Part shown: positions 18,501 through 27,641 of the stretch, one piece after another
How positions within the stretch are numbered: the first letter of the stretch is position 1
Layout: each line of letters begins with the position of its first letter
NCBI RefSeq assembly: GCF_017854565.1
Contig: NZ_JAFMHJ010000020.1
Span: 1-56,685, forward strand
DNA: 56,685 bases
Reading direction: 5' to 3'
From: Yoonia sp.
GTDB lineage: Bacteria > Pseudomonadota > Alphaproteobacteria > Rhodobacterales > Rhodobacteraceae
Translations under genes and position numbers: made by a program
Notes under the pieces: model-generated
What the model was told of the DNA's origin: nothing
What the model saw: the letters and a program-made list of their open reading frames with translations, nothing else
The model's database searches: none

Positions 18501-19159
18501 GGCCCATCATCCACAAACGCCAGCCCAAGCCGTGCGCCTGACAAAAGTTCGGTCCGGTCATCGCTGAGTGCATGGCCGCCGAGGCGCAGTGTCTCGGCCA
18601 GTGTTTCGCGGGCATCCTGGCAATCGGGGGGCACGTCATCCAGCACGCGCAGCTTGATCTGGGGGCGCAGCCGGGTAGTGGTGTCGGCTGGCAGTGAGCG
18701 GTCCTGTAGTTCACGGTCTTCGATCGCGCGCACCGCGCCTTCGATCTGCTCCATCCAGATCAAATCATTTCGCCCAGCCACCGGGGCCGGGGGCAAAACA
18801 CCGGGGGTCAGGATCTGGCTTAGCCAATCCGATTGCGCGACTGATGAAATCGGGCTGTCCAGCAGCACAGCACGCCCGCCCAGCACAAAACTGCCGGTGG
18901 CGGTCTGTATCTCGTAGGTGGCGTGGCTGGTACCGTCGGGCCCGGCCAGCGTCAGCGGTGTGGCCGACAACACCTTGAGTCCGGCATCAGGGCTGCCCGC
19001 CGCACAAAGCAGGTTGCGCACCAGCGTTTCAAGCGTGTTGTCCAGCACATCGAATGCCGCGTTGAAGTCGGCGTCGGTCAGAACCCGGCCGCTTTGGGCG
19101 CGCGCCCCGGTGAAGCGTTTCTTGGGGGCATGGAAATCGGCAGAAATATCGCCTTTCAT
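15503..19159 (-). CDS. DUF6519-like / right-handed beta-helix eCIS protein, possible fibre or baseplate appendage
   Basis: 1218 residues. The N-terminus (MKGDISADFHAPKKRFTGAR, then QSGRVLTDADFNA) matches the DUF6519-type start seen in large eCIS-associated proteins. Residues about 478-1020 show irregular repeats of the form I-x-I-x-x-N-x-I and G-x-x-I-x-x-(G/N)-x-(G/D), typical of a right-handed parallel beta-helix as in tailspikes and pectate lyases. A basic tract (SLKKKKKAP) near residue 1020 and a low-complexity linker precede a last, more divergent part. The start ATGA overlaps the previous gene's stop and is preceded by GGAGG. A host-contact fibre or spike is the likeliest role, since no other fibre gene is seen in the operon. 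No catalytic site for an enzyme of this fold was identified. Confidence 0.8.
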   Translation of the reverse strand: MKGDISADFHAPKKRFTGARAQSGRVLTDADFNAAFDVLDNTLETLVRNLLCAAGSPDAGLKVLSATPLTLAGPDGTSHATYEIQTATGSFVLGGRAVLLDSPISSVAQSDWLSQILTPGVLPPAPVAGRNDLIWMEQIEGAVRAIEDRELQDRSLPADTTTRLRPQIKLRVLDDVPPDCQDARETLAETLRLGGHALSDDRTELLSGARLGLAFVDDGPNLDPCAPGGAAGYLGAENHTLKIMLTAANRFVWAHDHGDPLYRVQIDASNGQVVFLTEPRDPMLFPLPDQIIEILPWDVRLPNGEKAAAPLGHLARLTGHYDPQRRRVDYDGTMPGDWQTWLDAVPDAWLGRDDDPPRFFYARIWQAPTTGTGPDEPTGTNLVLPETGIALHFSGTGVAGDYWTASLRPNAPETVHPWHLMIDPAAGDIPLAPPIGPRRFFAPLALVNWPAGGGAPTITDCRNTFRRLCRIQSCCSYQVGDGHKSFGDFDSIQQAVDALPVSGGQICLLPGTHVGPIDLRTLSNIKISGCGTRSLVEITQDPLAPNRPGVWLDDATHITFCDFAISGSGGPVFGAIDGATAIHFSRLDILARQTAAIALRKAVDITIADCNITAEALARALEAADIENLLPLVFLSGRDLAVLRNGIIAETGGMDQKSKTKLNQNRVALGGLQIGGRSSNIEIAGNRIEGGNGHGVTLGSVTITDGKDKGGRIVSIPPWITIDDDGCVKVRPGGTVERPGENGQRNVDSDGRITRLRIRDNLIGRHGGCGISVAHWFIAKPDMPIDRLDDIEIDEVRIWENRIYECMQINLANALPVDAAFNSGYGGIALASATDISIQNNEIRQIGAQGRSPICGIYIRYSERLRITDNRISDTGRPANLSNPLLVGNIGGIVVGHVDGIEEGLGTRPREIPAAVITGNTVVTPEGRALELSGSGQMLVQGNTLTSHGNNIGGVILMLLISLLQNSGKVGDDMTSDEREGQYRAAIAQIGGSAVLIMNTGVNRNLALFGMATSHYMSLKKKKKAPTEDVPTEMEKQPQAWSSFDSKMGHSDRKETQGLPRGPVSFSDNMVTFDAISDAITLSLSSIAIVSLDDVGMHDNHCAIDLTSDFVLANALVFGLASCRVTGNRFREVLPIGGLRDKNPLPRTLLSAATFGLFNATEMNQGTHCFLTLGVKKPRIIIDDTAEVPTAWLDTNRHTIPDEYCARFQALSRIMDQD

Positions 19160-21555
19160 GACAGGTCCTCCGTTCGGGATGAAATGGGATCGAAAATATA
19201 TTGTGGGGTTTGGCCGACGGGCAGCAGTTGCCGCAACTGCGTGTGCAGATCGCCCAGCAAGACCGCAAGTGCGCGGGCGTTGAAGGCACCCATCCCGGCG
19301 CCGTTTTCTGCACCACGGCGCAGGGCCTCGGGTGCTGTTTGCGACAGCACGCCGAATGACGCATCGCCAAAGCGGCGGGACCGGAACCAGTGGGCCGGCA
19401 GGCCCGTGTCTGGCACAAAGGATTCAAATTGCGGCGGCAGCACCGCACCGGCGCGCCCGGTGGCCGAATAGCGAAAACATCCATGCTGGCTGTCGGTGGT
19501 GCGGGTCCGCCCCCGGATGATGCTGTTTGAGGCATAAAGCCGTGCGACCTCGACCCTACCAAAGATGGTGCAGCGGGTCAGTGCCACATGTGCCAGTCGG
19601 GTCTGGATTGCGGGTTGGCCGGGCAGAATGCTTTGAATGATACTGTCGCAAATCTCGATCTGGCCGGGGTTGCACAGGGCGGGGTCATTGTTGGTTTCCC
19701 AAATCGGTCCGGTAATGCAGCAGTCAATCAGCAGATGGCTGATCTGGCCTTCGATCTCGAGGCGGACAGTGGGGATCGCCACCGCCTGCAAGGGGGTGGC
19801 GCGGGCCTGTTCCCCGCCGGGGTCCAGCGTTACATGGCGCAATGTGACCTGATCAAAATCACCATCCAGGATCACCCGCGCCACAATCGGCGTCACTGGA
19901 TCGCTTGGGTCAAGCAGCCCCTGTGGCGCAAAGGTTTCAGCCAGCATGCCGAGCCAAAGCCCGTCGATCACCAACGTCCGTTTTTCGCCCGGCACGGGGG
20001 CGGCGGCGGTGAATGTGATGTCGAGCGTGCCGGCTGCGGGCCGCAAACGCACGAAAGGGCGGGCGCCGTCGCTGGCGTCAAGGCGGGCCTGTGTAATGCC
20101 CGCAAAATTGCGGCTTGCTGGCAGCGCGATGTCATAGGTGCGCGAGGTGGTGAAGCGGGTGGTGCCGATCAACGGGGCAGGCAGGACCGCAGGCACCGGG
20201 CCCGCATCTGTAAAGCCACCGCCGGGTCCGGTCGGTCCTGCAGGCAAAGTCGTATCAGCGGGCGGTAATGCGGTGCTGAGATGACGTTGGCCGACGGCAC
20301 CGATCAGATCGAATACACCGATGTGCAGCCGGTCGCAAAACAGCGGAGCCGCCTGATGGGCCGGGCCGGGAATGATGCGGCCATTATCGGGATCAATGGC
20401 GGCGACGACATAGGTTTCGGGGTTAAATCCGGCCTCCCAGTCGGGCAGGCTGGCGGCGACCACGACGCTGGGCGGCAAAGGCGCGTCATTGTATTCAGCG
20501 GCGTTTGTCAGGCCAATGCTATCGCCCCAAAGCACTGCCTTGGGCGCATCGTCGGTCAGGGTAGCATCCAGCAGGGCGGCATAGAATGTCGTGCGTTCAG
20601 CCGCTGTCAGCCGGGCGCCCACGATGCGCCGGAAGATGGCAGCGTTGCGCATCCGTTGGTCCAGTAGTGGCGCCAGTTTCATGTCGATCCCGGGATCGTT
20701 GATCACGGCCAGTGCGGCGGCACTGATCACATGGCTGCTGGCGTTGAAACGCCGGCACAGGATGGCGTCAGGCAAGTCCACTTCGCGGATCGCATCGGGG
20801 CTGCGGCCGGACGTCTGGCCGCGCTGGAACAGGGTCACATCCCGCCCCGATGGATCCAAGGTAAGACGGCCCGGCGCAACCTGATACGGCGTTGGCAGGT
20901 CAATCTGAAGGCTGCGGTACGGATAAAGATGCAGGTTGACCTTGCGCACCCCGTAGCGCCCATGGGGCCCACGCAGCCGCCGGGGATCTGGAAAATGCGC
21001 GGCCTCGTCAAAGCCGGTATCGTGCAGGCCTGCCATCCGCGGATCGCGCAAGTTGGCAAAGCCGCCGGTCGGGGTCTGGGTGACCGCGCCATATGTGATC
21101 GCATCCACGTCAAGCCGATGCGGAAACCGGGTGAGCCTGCGAAATGCCTCGACCGCGATGCCTTCGACACCGGCGATGTCACGGATTGCCATCTGCACCA
21201 CGATCGGTGTGCCTTTGCGGCGCTGATAGGCAATCGCGCGCCCCGCCGCGAGGCGATTGCCGCGTGCGTTGACATCGCTGAGCGGTGTAACGCTGACCAA
21301 GGCGCCCAGATAGGCCACGGCCCAATCATCGCAAAGTTCAATCGCCTGATCATCCCAAAGCCGATCAATGTCGCGGCGCAAGATCGCGGCCTCTTGGGCG
21401 ACCAGTTCGATCATTGCGCGCAGCACGCCGTTTGCCGGGGATTCGGTATCGAGCGTGCGGTAGATTTCGGGGACCCATGACCACAGCTTTTCGGTATAGT
21501 ACTGCGGATAGCCGTCGTTGGCCGGGCGGCTGGTCATCTGGGTGTCGATGCTCAT
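19156..21555 (-). CDS. Phage tail protein I (gpI)-like eCIS baseplate protein (Afp12-like position)
   Basis: 799 residues, starting in an ATGA overlap with the upstream baseplate gene and preceded by AGGAGG. The first 200 residues have the gpI-family look: a helical start (YYTEKLWSWVPEIYRTLD), VAQEAAILRRDIDRLWDD, WAVAYLGALV, and the loop RNRLAAG-type segment followed by RRKGTPIVVQMAIRDI. The remainder is beta-rich, with segments resembling parallel beta-helix or fibre shafts, making it much longer than P2 gpI. In Afp/PVC particles the protein encoded at this position completes the baseplate wedge and connects fibres. The exact correspondence is inferred from gene order and the N-terminus. Confidence 0.8.
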   Translation of the reverse strand: MSIDTQMTSRPANDGYPQYYTEKLWSWVPEIYRTLDTESPANGVLRAMIELVAQEAAILRRDIDRLWDDQAIELCDDWAVAYLGALVSVTPLSDVNARGNRLAAGRAIAYQRRKGTPIVVQMAIRDIAGVEGIAVEAFRRLTRFPHRLDVDAITYGAVTQTPTGGFANLRDPRMAGLHDTGFDEAAHFPDPRRLRGPHGRYGVRKVNLHLYPYRSLQIDLPTPYQVAPGRLTLDPSGRDVTLFQRGQTSGRSPDAIREVDLPDAILCRRFNASSHVISAAALAVINDPGIDMKLAPLLDQRMRNAAIFRRIVGARLTAAERTTFYAALLDATLTDDAPKAVLWGDSIGLTNAAEYNDAPLPPSVVVAASLPDWEAGFNPETYVVAAIDPDNGRIIPGPAHQAAPLFCDRLHIGVFDLIGAVGQRHLSTALPPADTTLPAGPTGPGGGFTDAGPVPAVLPAPLIGTTRFTTSRTYDIALPASRNFAGITQARLDASDGARPFVRLRPAAGTLDITFTAAAPVPGEKRTLVIDGLWLGMLAETFAPQGLLDPSDPVTPIVARVILDGDFDQVTLRHVTLDPGGEQARATPLQAVAIPTVRLEIEGQISHLLIDCCITGPIWETNNDPALCNPGQIEICDSIIQSILPGQPAIQTRLAHVALTRCTIFGRVEVARLYASNSIIRGRTRTTDSQHGCFRYSATGRAGAVLPPQFESFVPDTGLPAHWFRSRRFGDASFGVLSQTAPEALRRGAENGAGMGAFNARALAVLLGDLHTQLRQLLPVGQTPQYIFDPISSRTEDLS

Positions 21556-23864
21556 GATGTGACCTCCTGCGCGGCAAAGTCAGGGGCAAAATAGCCGTGC
21601 GGCGGCAAGCCGAGCCGGATGGGCATGGCCACACCGTTCAGCGTCAGTGACAACATGGCCCCGACGCCGGGCACTTTGCCGGCATGTCCCAAAATGGCTG
21701 AACGGAACACCGGCCCACCGACGGCGGCGCGGCGCGGGGCCAGGAACCCTGTAAACGGATCGGTAAAGGCCGCAGCCAAGGCCGCCTGCACCTTGTCGGG
21801 GGCAAAATCGGGTGCACGCTGGTAGGTCAGCACCAATGCGCCGGTTTGCTTTTGGGCCGCTACAACCCTGATCGGTGTGGCCTCGGCCGCGCGGGCGACC
21901 AGATGGTCGGTCAGTTTGGCGATGTCTTCGGGCGCTGCGGTGCCGTCAAAAACGGCCGTCACCACGACACCTTCGCGCAGTGCGTCAGGCACCCATTCGG
22001 TTACGGCCTCGGCGGCGTGGACCCCCCAATACTTGGCCAGAGCAGCAAAGTCGCTGGCTGAAATCGCCCGATCAAAGGTGGCTGCGGTGGCAGGCGCATT
22101 GAACCGGATGTCTTCGGGCCGATCGGCGTGGGCACCACCAAACGCCGGGGTGACGTTGAACACACGGCGCAGGCCCTGGACGCTGCCTGCCATTTGTCTG
22201 ATCTGTTGGGCACCGGGCGCGGGATCACCGGCACCGTAGCGATAAAGCGCATAGACATTCTGCACACCCAGTGGCGCAGGGTGGCCGAAGCCATCGCCGC
22301 CCGTGGTGATCGTGGCTTTGCCAGCTGCGTCAAGCCGCACGGTAAAAACCCGGTCGCGCGGGCCGGCGGTGAACAGGCTGCGCACCTCTTGCCATGGGAT
22401 TCCGTCAATCCACAGCCGCAACGTGGACCGCCGCCCGCCGGGCGCGGCTGCATCGTGCACATAGGTAAGCGGCGATTTGGCCAGCGTGAATGTCTGAAAC
22501 GGCACGCCTGCGCCCTGACCGCTGCCGACGACCTCTTCCACGGTTTTGCCGCGCGTAACATGGAGCAGATTGCCATGCACCTGAACCGGCGTCCGCATGG
22601 TCAGGGGATCGCCGGCAAACCCGGATCCGGGGTGCAAGGTTGCGCTGCCGGTGTCTGGGTCAATGTCAACGTCACCCGGGACGCGCAAGCCTGCATCGGC
22701 GGCGCCGCTGACCATAACTTCGCCTTTGCCAGCCAGAGTGGGTGCCTGTACCGCCCCCGCAATCGGGCGCCCACCCAGCAGATCATCGCCGGTGATGACC
22801 GTCTTTGCGGGTGCAGCCAACTGTCCCGCGCGCACATGGCCAAAGTGCAGCCTTGCACCGCTTGCGGGCATGTCGGTCGATGCCGCGAGCGTGACATTGG
22901 TCACCGGCGGGCCAGAGATCGTGACCGCGGTGCTGCCCGACCCCGATGTGAGCGGGGCGCCAAGCCCCAGTGTGGTGTTGATCACCATATGCACCTGTGG
23001 TGCCACCGCGCCGTCAAGCCGGGTGTCTTCCAGCACGACGAGCGCGCCGGTCCGCAGCAGCGGATAGTGACCGTTGAGTTGCAGTGCGGTGCCCGACGCC
23101 GTCGCCACAGGCGCGGTTTGCGTGAACGACCAAAGCCGCACATCGCTGACTTGCAGTGCCGCGCTGGGTAGTTTGCCGGGGTCATCGACCTTTAGCCGCA
23201 GATAGTTGACCCCATCAAGGGCGGCCTGCGTGGTCAGGGATGCGACCCTGACCACCGTGCGGGTACCGACTGTCGGGTCTACGACGATCAGCCCGCCTTC
23301 GGCCATATTGCGGCTGGCGGGCGCGATCAGCAGCGTGCCGGCGCGATAGGTCGTGTCGCGTTTTGGCAGCAGTGTCCAGCTGTTGCGCAACGGGTCCAGC
23401 GCTGTGTCGACGGATGCCTCAAAGACCTGCGGTGGCGTGTCGTCGATTGCATCTGACAGAAACCCGGCGCGCGCAGGCGCGGTGACCGGATCAGAGCCGT
23501 CCAGTATCGCCGCCAATATCGCCTCCGTCGCGACGGCTGGCCGTGGGATGTGGTCGATCAGGGCGACAAGACGGCGCAGGGCCTGATCGCTGCGGGCGGT
23601 TTGCAGGTATAGGTCCTGAGCGTGTTCCCCGGTATAAAATGCGGTCACATCGCAGACATAAGCCCAGGATTCGAGCAACATCAGCCCGAAATCCTCGGCG
23701 TCACGGGCGCGCCATTGCGACAGGGCCGGATGGCGACGCACGCGGGCCAGCAGATCGGCCCGAAACCGGCCAAAATCGCCAATCTGGCGTGGCAGACGGC
23801 TAAGGCCGGGCGCGATCGGCGTCAGCCGCAGTGGGTCGGTGTGATCACAGGGACATAACGTCAT
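21552..23864 (-). CDS. Baseplate J/gp6-like wedge protein, second copy
   Basis: 770 residues. The N-terminus (SRLPRQIGDFGRFRADLLAR, then WRARDAEDFGLMLLESWAYVCDVTAFY) is the hallmark of the 'putative baseplate assembly protein' family related to T4 gp6 and P2 gpJ. The C-terminal third (FDRAISASDFAALAKYWGVHAAEAVTEW, then PIRVVAAQKQTG) matches the J-type end, where cross-wedge contacts are made. It starts at an ATGA overlap with the longer 853-residue relative upstream, so the two wedge proteins are translationally coupled. eCIS clusters commonly have two such genes. Confidence 0.85.
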   Translation of the reverse strand: MTLCPCDHTDPLRLTPIAPGLSRLPRQIGDFGRFRADLLARVRRHPALSQWRARDAEDFGLMLLESWAYVCDVTAFYTGEHAQDLYLQTARSDQALRRLVALIDHIPRPAVATEAILAAILDGSDPVTAPARAGFLSDAIDDTPPQVFEASVDTALDPLRNSWTLLPKRDTTYRAGTLLIAPASRNMAEGGLIVVDPTVGTRTVVRVASLTTQAALDGVNYLRLKVDDPGKLPSAALQVSDVRLWSFTQTAPVATASGTALQLNGHYPLLRTGALVVLEDTRLDGAVAPQVHMVINTTLGLGAPLTSGSGSTAVTISGPPVTNVTLAASTDMPASGARLHFGHVRAGQLAAPAKTVITGDDLLGGRPIAGAVQAPTLAGKGEVMVSGAADAGLRVPGDVDIDPDTGSATLHPGSGFAGDPLTMRTPVQVHGNLLHVTRGKTVEEVVGSGQGAGVPFQTFTLAKSPLTYVHDAAAPGGRRSTLRLWIDGIPWQEVRSLFTAGPRDRVFTVRLDAAGKATITTGGDGFGHPAPLGVQNVYALYRYGAGDPAPGAQQIRQMAGSVQGLRRVFNVTPAFGGAHADRPEDIRFNAPATAATFDRAISASDFAALAKYWGVHAAEAVTEWVPDALREGVVVTAVFDGTAAPEDIAKLTDHLVARAAEATPIRVVAAQKQTGALVLTYQRAPDFAPDKVQAALAAAFTDPFTGFLAPRRAAVGGPVFRSAILGHAGKVPGVGAMLSLTLNGVAMPIRLGLPPHGYFAPDFAAQEVTS

Positions 23865-26422
23865 GGGGTCACCTCGGCCAGTTGGGGGAGTTTGTCTTTG
23901 AATATCTGGATTGATCCTTGGCCGGGTCGGTCGGGATTGTTTTCGACCTTGAGGTTGCGATTGTCGGCCACGGTGATCCGGGGGGTGTTGAACAGGGTCC
24001 AGTTCACGCTGCCACGCTGCCGGATCATGATGTCAAAGACGGCTCGCACACCTGCGACACGGCCAATTGCCGCCTCTAGGTCGGGGCGGCGTAGTGGCTG
24101 GCCAAAGGTAAAGCGGTCTGGGTGGAAATAGCCGCCGCTGGCGGGGTCCAATGCGCGCAGCACACGCTGGGACACATCGCCAAAGGCATAACCGGGCACG
24201 GGGCAAATCGCGATGCGCAGGTCAAGCGCAACAAAGACGGGCTGGCGGGTGATCACCGGGCGGCCAACCTGACGCACGGCACCCATGCGCGTGCGCAATT
24301 GGGCCATCCGCTCGGGCGTGATGGTGAACGCGCCTTTGGGGTCGGCGGACACAAAGGTTGTGGCCCATGTCCCGGTCCAGCGGGTCACGGCACCCGCGTC
24401 CGTGACCCACTCCAACCTTTCGGCCTGTGCGCGATAATCAGCGTTGCGCACGGCCCTGAAGGTGCGTTCCTTGAACGCGGCTGGCGCGATGCGTTTCGCC
24501 AGATCAAGCGACTGCGGGTCACGGCCATTGGTCAGGGCAAAAGGGTTGCGGATTTGCAGCACCTGCGGGGGTAAGGGCATGACGGGCGGCGGCGCGCCAT
24601 CGGGCGGGCTGATCCGGGCGATCGTGTCGGCGGGGACATTGGACGTGCGACCCGGACCGCTGCGCCAGAACAGCCGGAACACATCGCCGTCCGTGGGCAA
24701 ACGACCAAAGGTGCCGTCCCCAAAACGCAGGGTATAGCCGGGATCACCGATATAATCGTGATGCACGATCCGTTGGCCATTGCGGGTAAACCGCGCAACG
24801 GCACCGTAAAGACCGGGTTCCATCGTGGCCCCTTCGTCGGTTGCAGCCAGTGAAAGAGGGGCGTCGCCTACGCGCCAATCCGTCAGCACGGCCATTCCCG
24901 CGTCAGGGTCAAGCTGCAAAAGCATGGCCGCGGGCGTATATCGCACCGCACCTGCCGCATCGGTCAGCCGGGTCCAGTCCAGCCCGTCAACAGCGGTCGC
25001 GGCCAACGAATGGCGATGGATGACGGGACGGTTGCCGGCTTGGTCCATCGGACCTTGGCGTTCCAGACTGCGCGGCAAAGTCGCCAGCGCGGGGTCGGCG
25101 CTTTGTCCAACGACAAAGTCTTCGTGGCGCAGCGCACCTGCGCGGATGGGCACCAGATTGGCACTGACAAAGGCCCGACCCTGATCAACGCCCCAGGGCA
25201 GTGCGTCTTCTTCGCGCCAATGCAGCCAGGTCAGCGGACCTGCGCCGGTCAGCGGATCATTCATTTGTACCGCAGGCTGATCAAGGGTCACAAGGTGGCG
25301 GCGCACAGGGGCGTCGGGTGCATCGGGGCGGGTTTCAATCAGCAGGGTCTTGCCTTGCCAGTAGCCGCCGATATTGGCCGCCAGTACATCGGGCGGAAAG
25401 GGACCGGACAGCAGGTCCGCATTGTTCAAAAGCAGCGACCGGGCGCCACGTTCAAGGCAGGGCGTGTGCGGATCAGGTTGATAGACGGCCAGATCTGTCC
25501 AATGGGTGTGCAGCGGGTATGCGGGCACGCCGGCAACCATTTGCGCAACGCTGTCGCCGACTTCAAAAGGGACTGGCGGCCGGTCTTCCTGATCGGCCCA
25601 GACCCTGACGCCCGCAGGCAAATCAATGCAGTCAGCCACGGTGCCAAGCGGTCGGGTCGTACCGGCATACAGGCGCGCAACGATCAGTCCGCTAGCGGAT
25701 TGGCCGGGGTCCGGACGATAATCCAGCAGGCGGGCCAACTGGCTGAAGGACCGGCGTTCGCGTAGTGTTTCCAGATGGCCTTCGCGTTTGAACCCGTCTT
25801 GGATGAACGCGAATTCATCGCCAAGTGCGGCAAACATTTCGAACACCATGGCGCCAAAGTCGGCGGGCATGTCGATGTCCCGATCCGGGTAGCGATCAGC
25901 GGCGAAAGTCGACAAGGCCGCGCGAAAGCTTTCAAAATCACGGGCGAGATAGTCAACGGGGTAGTCGATGATTTCGGATGGCGGGCAATCGGTGGTAGCG
26001 GCGCAATCGAATGGCGATGGGCACCCCTGTTTGAAGCTGAAATCAAGCGTGTCGCAGAACGGATCAATCCGGCTGCTACCCAAATCATCCGGGGTATCGG
26101 TGACCTGCAGTGTGTAAATCTGAAAACCGCCATCGGCTTGGGTTAGAATGGTGAGCGTCAGCCGGGTCGCACCCGTGGCGTCGACCCTGCTGACCCAAGT
26201 ATAGCTGTCGGCAGCAATCACCCGGTCGTCTTCGTGTCCGGTGATGGTGACGGTGAATTCCGTGGAAAGGGGATTGATCGGCCGGGTCAATGCATTTGGC
26301 TCGACCACAAAAAACACCGCCAGTTCACGGTGATTGGCCGGGTTGACCCAAAGAAAATCAACACCCGTCAGCAGGAGCGGGACCTGCGCACAAAGCAGTT
26401 CTTTACGTCCGGCGCTGGCCAT
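23861..26422 (-). CDS. Baseplate J/gp6-like wedge protein (Afp11-like)
   Basis: 853 residues, the larger of two adjacent baseplate wedge proteins. The middle contains IIDYPVDYLARDFESFRAAL and PADFGAMVFEMFAALGDEFA, the conserved segment of eCIS Afp11-type putative baseplate assembly proteins, followed by RSFSQLARLLDYRPDPG. The end has the J-type sequence AVRNADYRAQAERLEWVTDA. About 160 extra residues at the N-terminus form a beta-rich domain with several short Thr-rich strands. The ATG overlaps the stop of the gp25 gene (TAATG). The product should form the hexagonal baseplate rim with gp25 and the neighbouring 770-residue protein. Confidence 0.87.
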   Translation of the reverse strand: MASAGRKELLCAQVPLLLTGVDFLWVNPANHRELAVFFVVEPNALTRPINPLSTEFTVTITGHEDDRVIAADSYTWVSRVDATGATRLTLTILTQADGGFQIYTLQVTDTPDDLGSSRIDPFCDTLDFSFKQGCPSPFDCAATTDCPPSEIIDYPVDYLARDFESFRAALSTFAADRYPDRDIDMPADFGAMVFEMFAALGDEFAFIQDGFKREGHLETLRERRSFSQLARLLDYRPDPGQSASGLIVARLYAGTTRPLGTVADCIDLPAGVRVWADQEDRPPVPFEVGDSVAQMVAGVPAYPLHTHWTDLAVYQPDPHTPCLERGARSLLLNNADLLSGPFPPDVLAANIGGYWQGKTLLIETRPDAPDAPVRRHLVTLDQPAVQMNDPLTGAGPLTWLHWREEDALPWGVDQGRAFVSANLVPIRAGALRHEDFVVGQSADPALATLPRSLERQGPMDQAGNRPVIHRHSLAATAVDGLDWTRLTDAAGAVRYTPAAMLLQLDPDAGMAVLTDWRVGDAPLSLAATDEGATMEPGLYGAVARFTRNGQRIVHHDYIGDPGYTLRFGDGTFGRLPTDGDVFRLFWRSGPGRTSNVPADTIARISPPDGAPPPVMPLPPQVLQIRNPFALTNGRDPQSLDLAKRIAPAAFKERTFRAVRNADYRAQAERLEWVTDAGAVTRWTGTWATTFVSADPKGAFTITPERMAQLRTRMGAVRQVGRPVITRQPVFVALDLRIAICPVPGYAFGDVSQRVLRALDPASGGYFHPDRFTFGQPLRRPDLEAAIGRVAGVRAVFDIMIRQRGSVNWTLFNTPRITVADNRNLKVENNPDRPGQGSIQIFKDKLPQLAEVTP

Positions 26423-26793
26423 TATTCGGTAACCTCCACATTGAGGAATTGCCGTTCATTGGTTGCGCGGATCAGGTAGACCACGGTGACTTCCAATGTA
26501 GAGGGCTGCACGACTTCGACCCGGACGTCCTCGATCTGGATCAGGGCCGCGAGCCATTCATTGAGGCTGCCATAGATGGTCGCCTGCGCAATCGCGGCAT
26601 TGGCATCCGACAGAGGTTCAAACACCAGCGCCCGCAACCCGCCGCCAAAGCGCGGGCGGTTGATCCGTTCACCGGGCCGGGTCAGCAGGACCTGATAAAT
26701 CAGCCCCTTGATATAGCGCGTGTAGTCCCGTTCGACCGCGACACGACCCGAGGCGGGGGTAATTTGAAGCGGATATTTGAATCCCTGGAACAT
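26422..26793 (-). CDS. gp25-like baseplate wedge protein (Afp9-like)
   Basis: 123 residues, normal for the GPW/gp25 family, which triggers sheath assembly on the baseplate. The conserved core TRPGERINRPRFGGGLRALVF corresponds to the family's (T)-x-x-GER-x-x-x-P-x-F-G motif, with the catalytically irrelevant remains of a lysozyme-like fold. It lies 3 bp after the PAAR-like gene and overlaps the next gene by one base, so it is translated as part of the coupled run. Confidence 0.92.
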   Translation of the reverse strand: MFQGFKYPLQITPASGRVAVERDYTRYIKGLIYQVLLTRPGERINRPRFGGGLRALVFEPLSDANAAIAQATIYGSLNEWLAALIQIEDVRVEVVQPSTLEVTVVYLIRATNERQFLNVEVTE

Positions 26794-26796
26794 GGC

Positions 26797-27105
26797 CTAT
26801 ACCACCTTCACCCGGGTATCGGGGGTCTGGACCAAGATGGGGCCGCCCGGATATCCGGTTGATAAGATGCTGATGCCCTGCGCTGTCTGGTTGATCACGG
26901 GCAGGCCACCAATCGTTGCGCGCAGGCTGCCGCTGACCCAACTGCCCGTGGCCGTTGGCAGGCCGTTGAACGTGATCGCGTCACCCAGCACACCAACCGG
27001 CAGGCCGGACGCGGTGACCCGCAGATTGGCGCTCAGTTTCGCGGTGGCGGGCGATGACGTACTGTCAACGATCCCGGACGCCATTGTTTGCACACTTGTT
27101 GTCAT
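26797..27105 (-). CDS. PAAR-like spike-tip protein
   Basis: 102 residues with repeated short beta hairpins: LPVGVLGDAITFNGLP and then SLRATIGGLPVINQTAQGI, resembling the metal-binding, cone-shaped PAAR-repeat fold that sharpens the spike of contractile systems (Afp10 position). Residues 1-30 are Ser/Thr-rich and probably flexible. It sits directly after the OB-fold spike gene, one base from its stop, which is the expected neighbour. The usual histidine metal ligands of PAAR proteins are not evident, so it may be a metal-free variant. Confidence 0.75.
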   Translation of the reverse strand: MTTSVQTMASGIVDSTSSPATAKLSANLRVTASGLPVGVLGDAITFNGLPTATGSWVSGSLRATIGGLPVINQTAQGISILSTGYPGGPILVQTPDTRVKVV

Positions 27106-27106
27106 C

Positions 27107-27625
27107 TTATGTCACCTTCATTGCACCTTGCAGCACGTCATACCCGCTGGCCGAGAGCTGCACTTTGTTACCGTTGGCATCGCTGGTCACCTGCGGCGCG
27201 GTGATCGTGATTTCACTGTCGGTCAGGGTGATCGAAATGTTGCCACGCTCGATTGTGATGCCATCGCTTTCGTGGATCCGGATCGTGCCGCCTTTGGTCT
27301 TGAGAAACATCAGCTCCGGCACCGCGTCAGCCGCAGCGATCTGTCCCTTTTCCCAGAAGCAACCGGTCCAGATCGGCTTGCTGGCATCGCCTGCCGCAAA
27401 TTCAATCCATACGCTCGCTTGGTTGGGTGGCAGTGCAAAGAAACCGACGGTCTCACCGGCATAGGGTGTGGCGGGCAAGGCCCAATCGGTGATCTCCTGC
27501 TGGCCGACGGTAAAGCTGACCTGCAGCCGCCCACGTTTTTCGTCATCCGTATTGGAAACGACCTTGCCGGGATATTTCCCGAAATAAAGCGGTGACCGCG
27601 TACTTCCTGAGGACGGCATGTTCAT
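27107..27625 (-). CDS. OB-fold spike protein (gp5/gpV/VgrG C-terminal-like)
   Basis: 172 residues. The N-terminal half (YFGKYPGKVVSNTDDEKRGR, then LQVSFTV, AGETVGFFALPPNQASVWIEF and KPIWTGCFW) is the gpV/gp5 OB-fold of baseplate spikes, and the C-terminal half (IRIHESDGITIERGNISI) is a short beta-prism needle. In Afp/PVC the hub and this spike are one VgrG-like protein (Afp8); here they are two genes, with the hub immediately upstream (16-bp gap). The needle should carry the PAAR-like tip encoded next. Confidence 0.88.
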   Translation of the reverse strand: MNMPSSGSTRSPLYFGKYPGKVVSNTDDEKRGRLQVSFTVGQQEITDWALPATPYAGETVGFFALPPNQASVWIEFAAGDASKPIWTGCFWEKGQIAAADAVPELMFLKTKGGTIRIHESDGITIERGNISITLTDSEITITAPQVTSDANGNKVQLSASGYDVLQGAMKVT

Positions 27626-27641
27626 CGCGGGTTCCTTTCCA

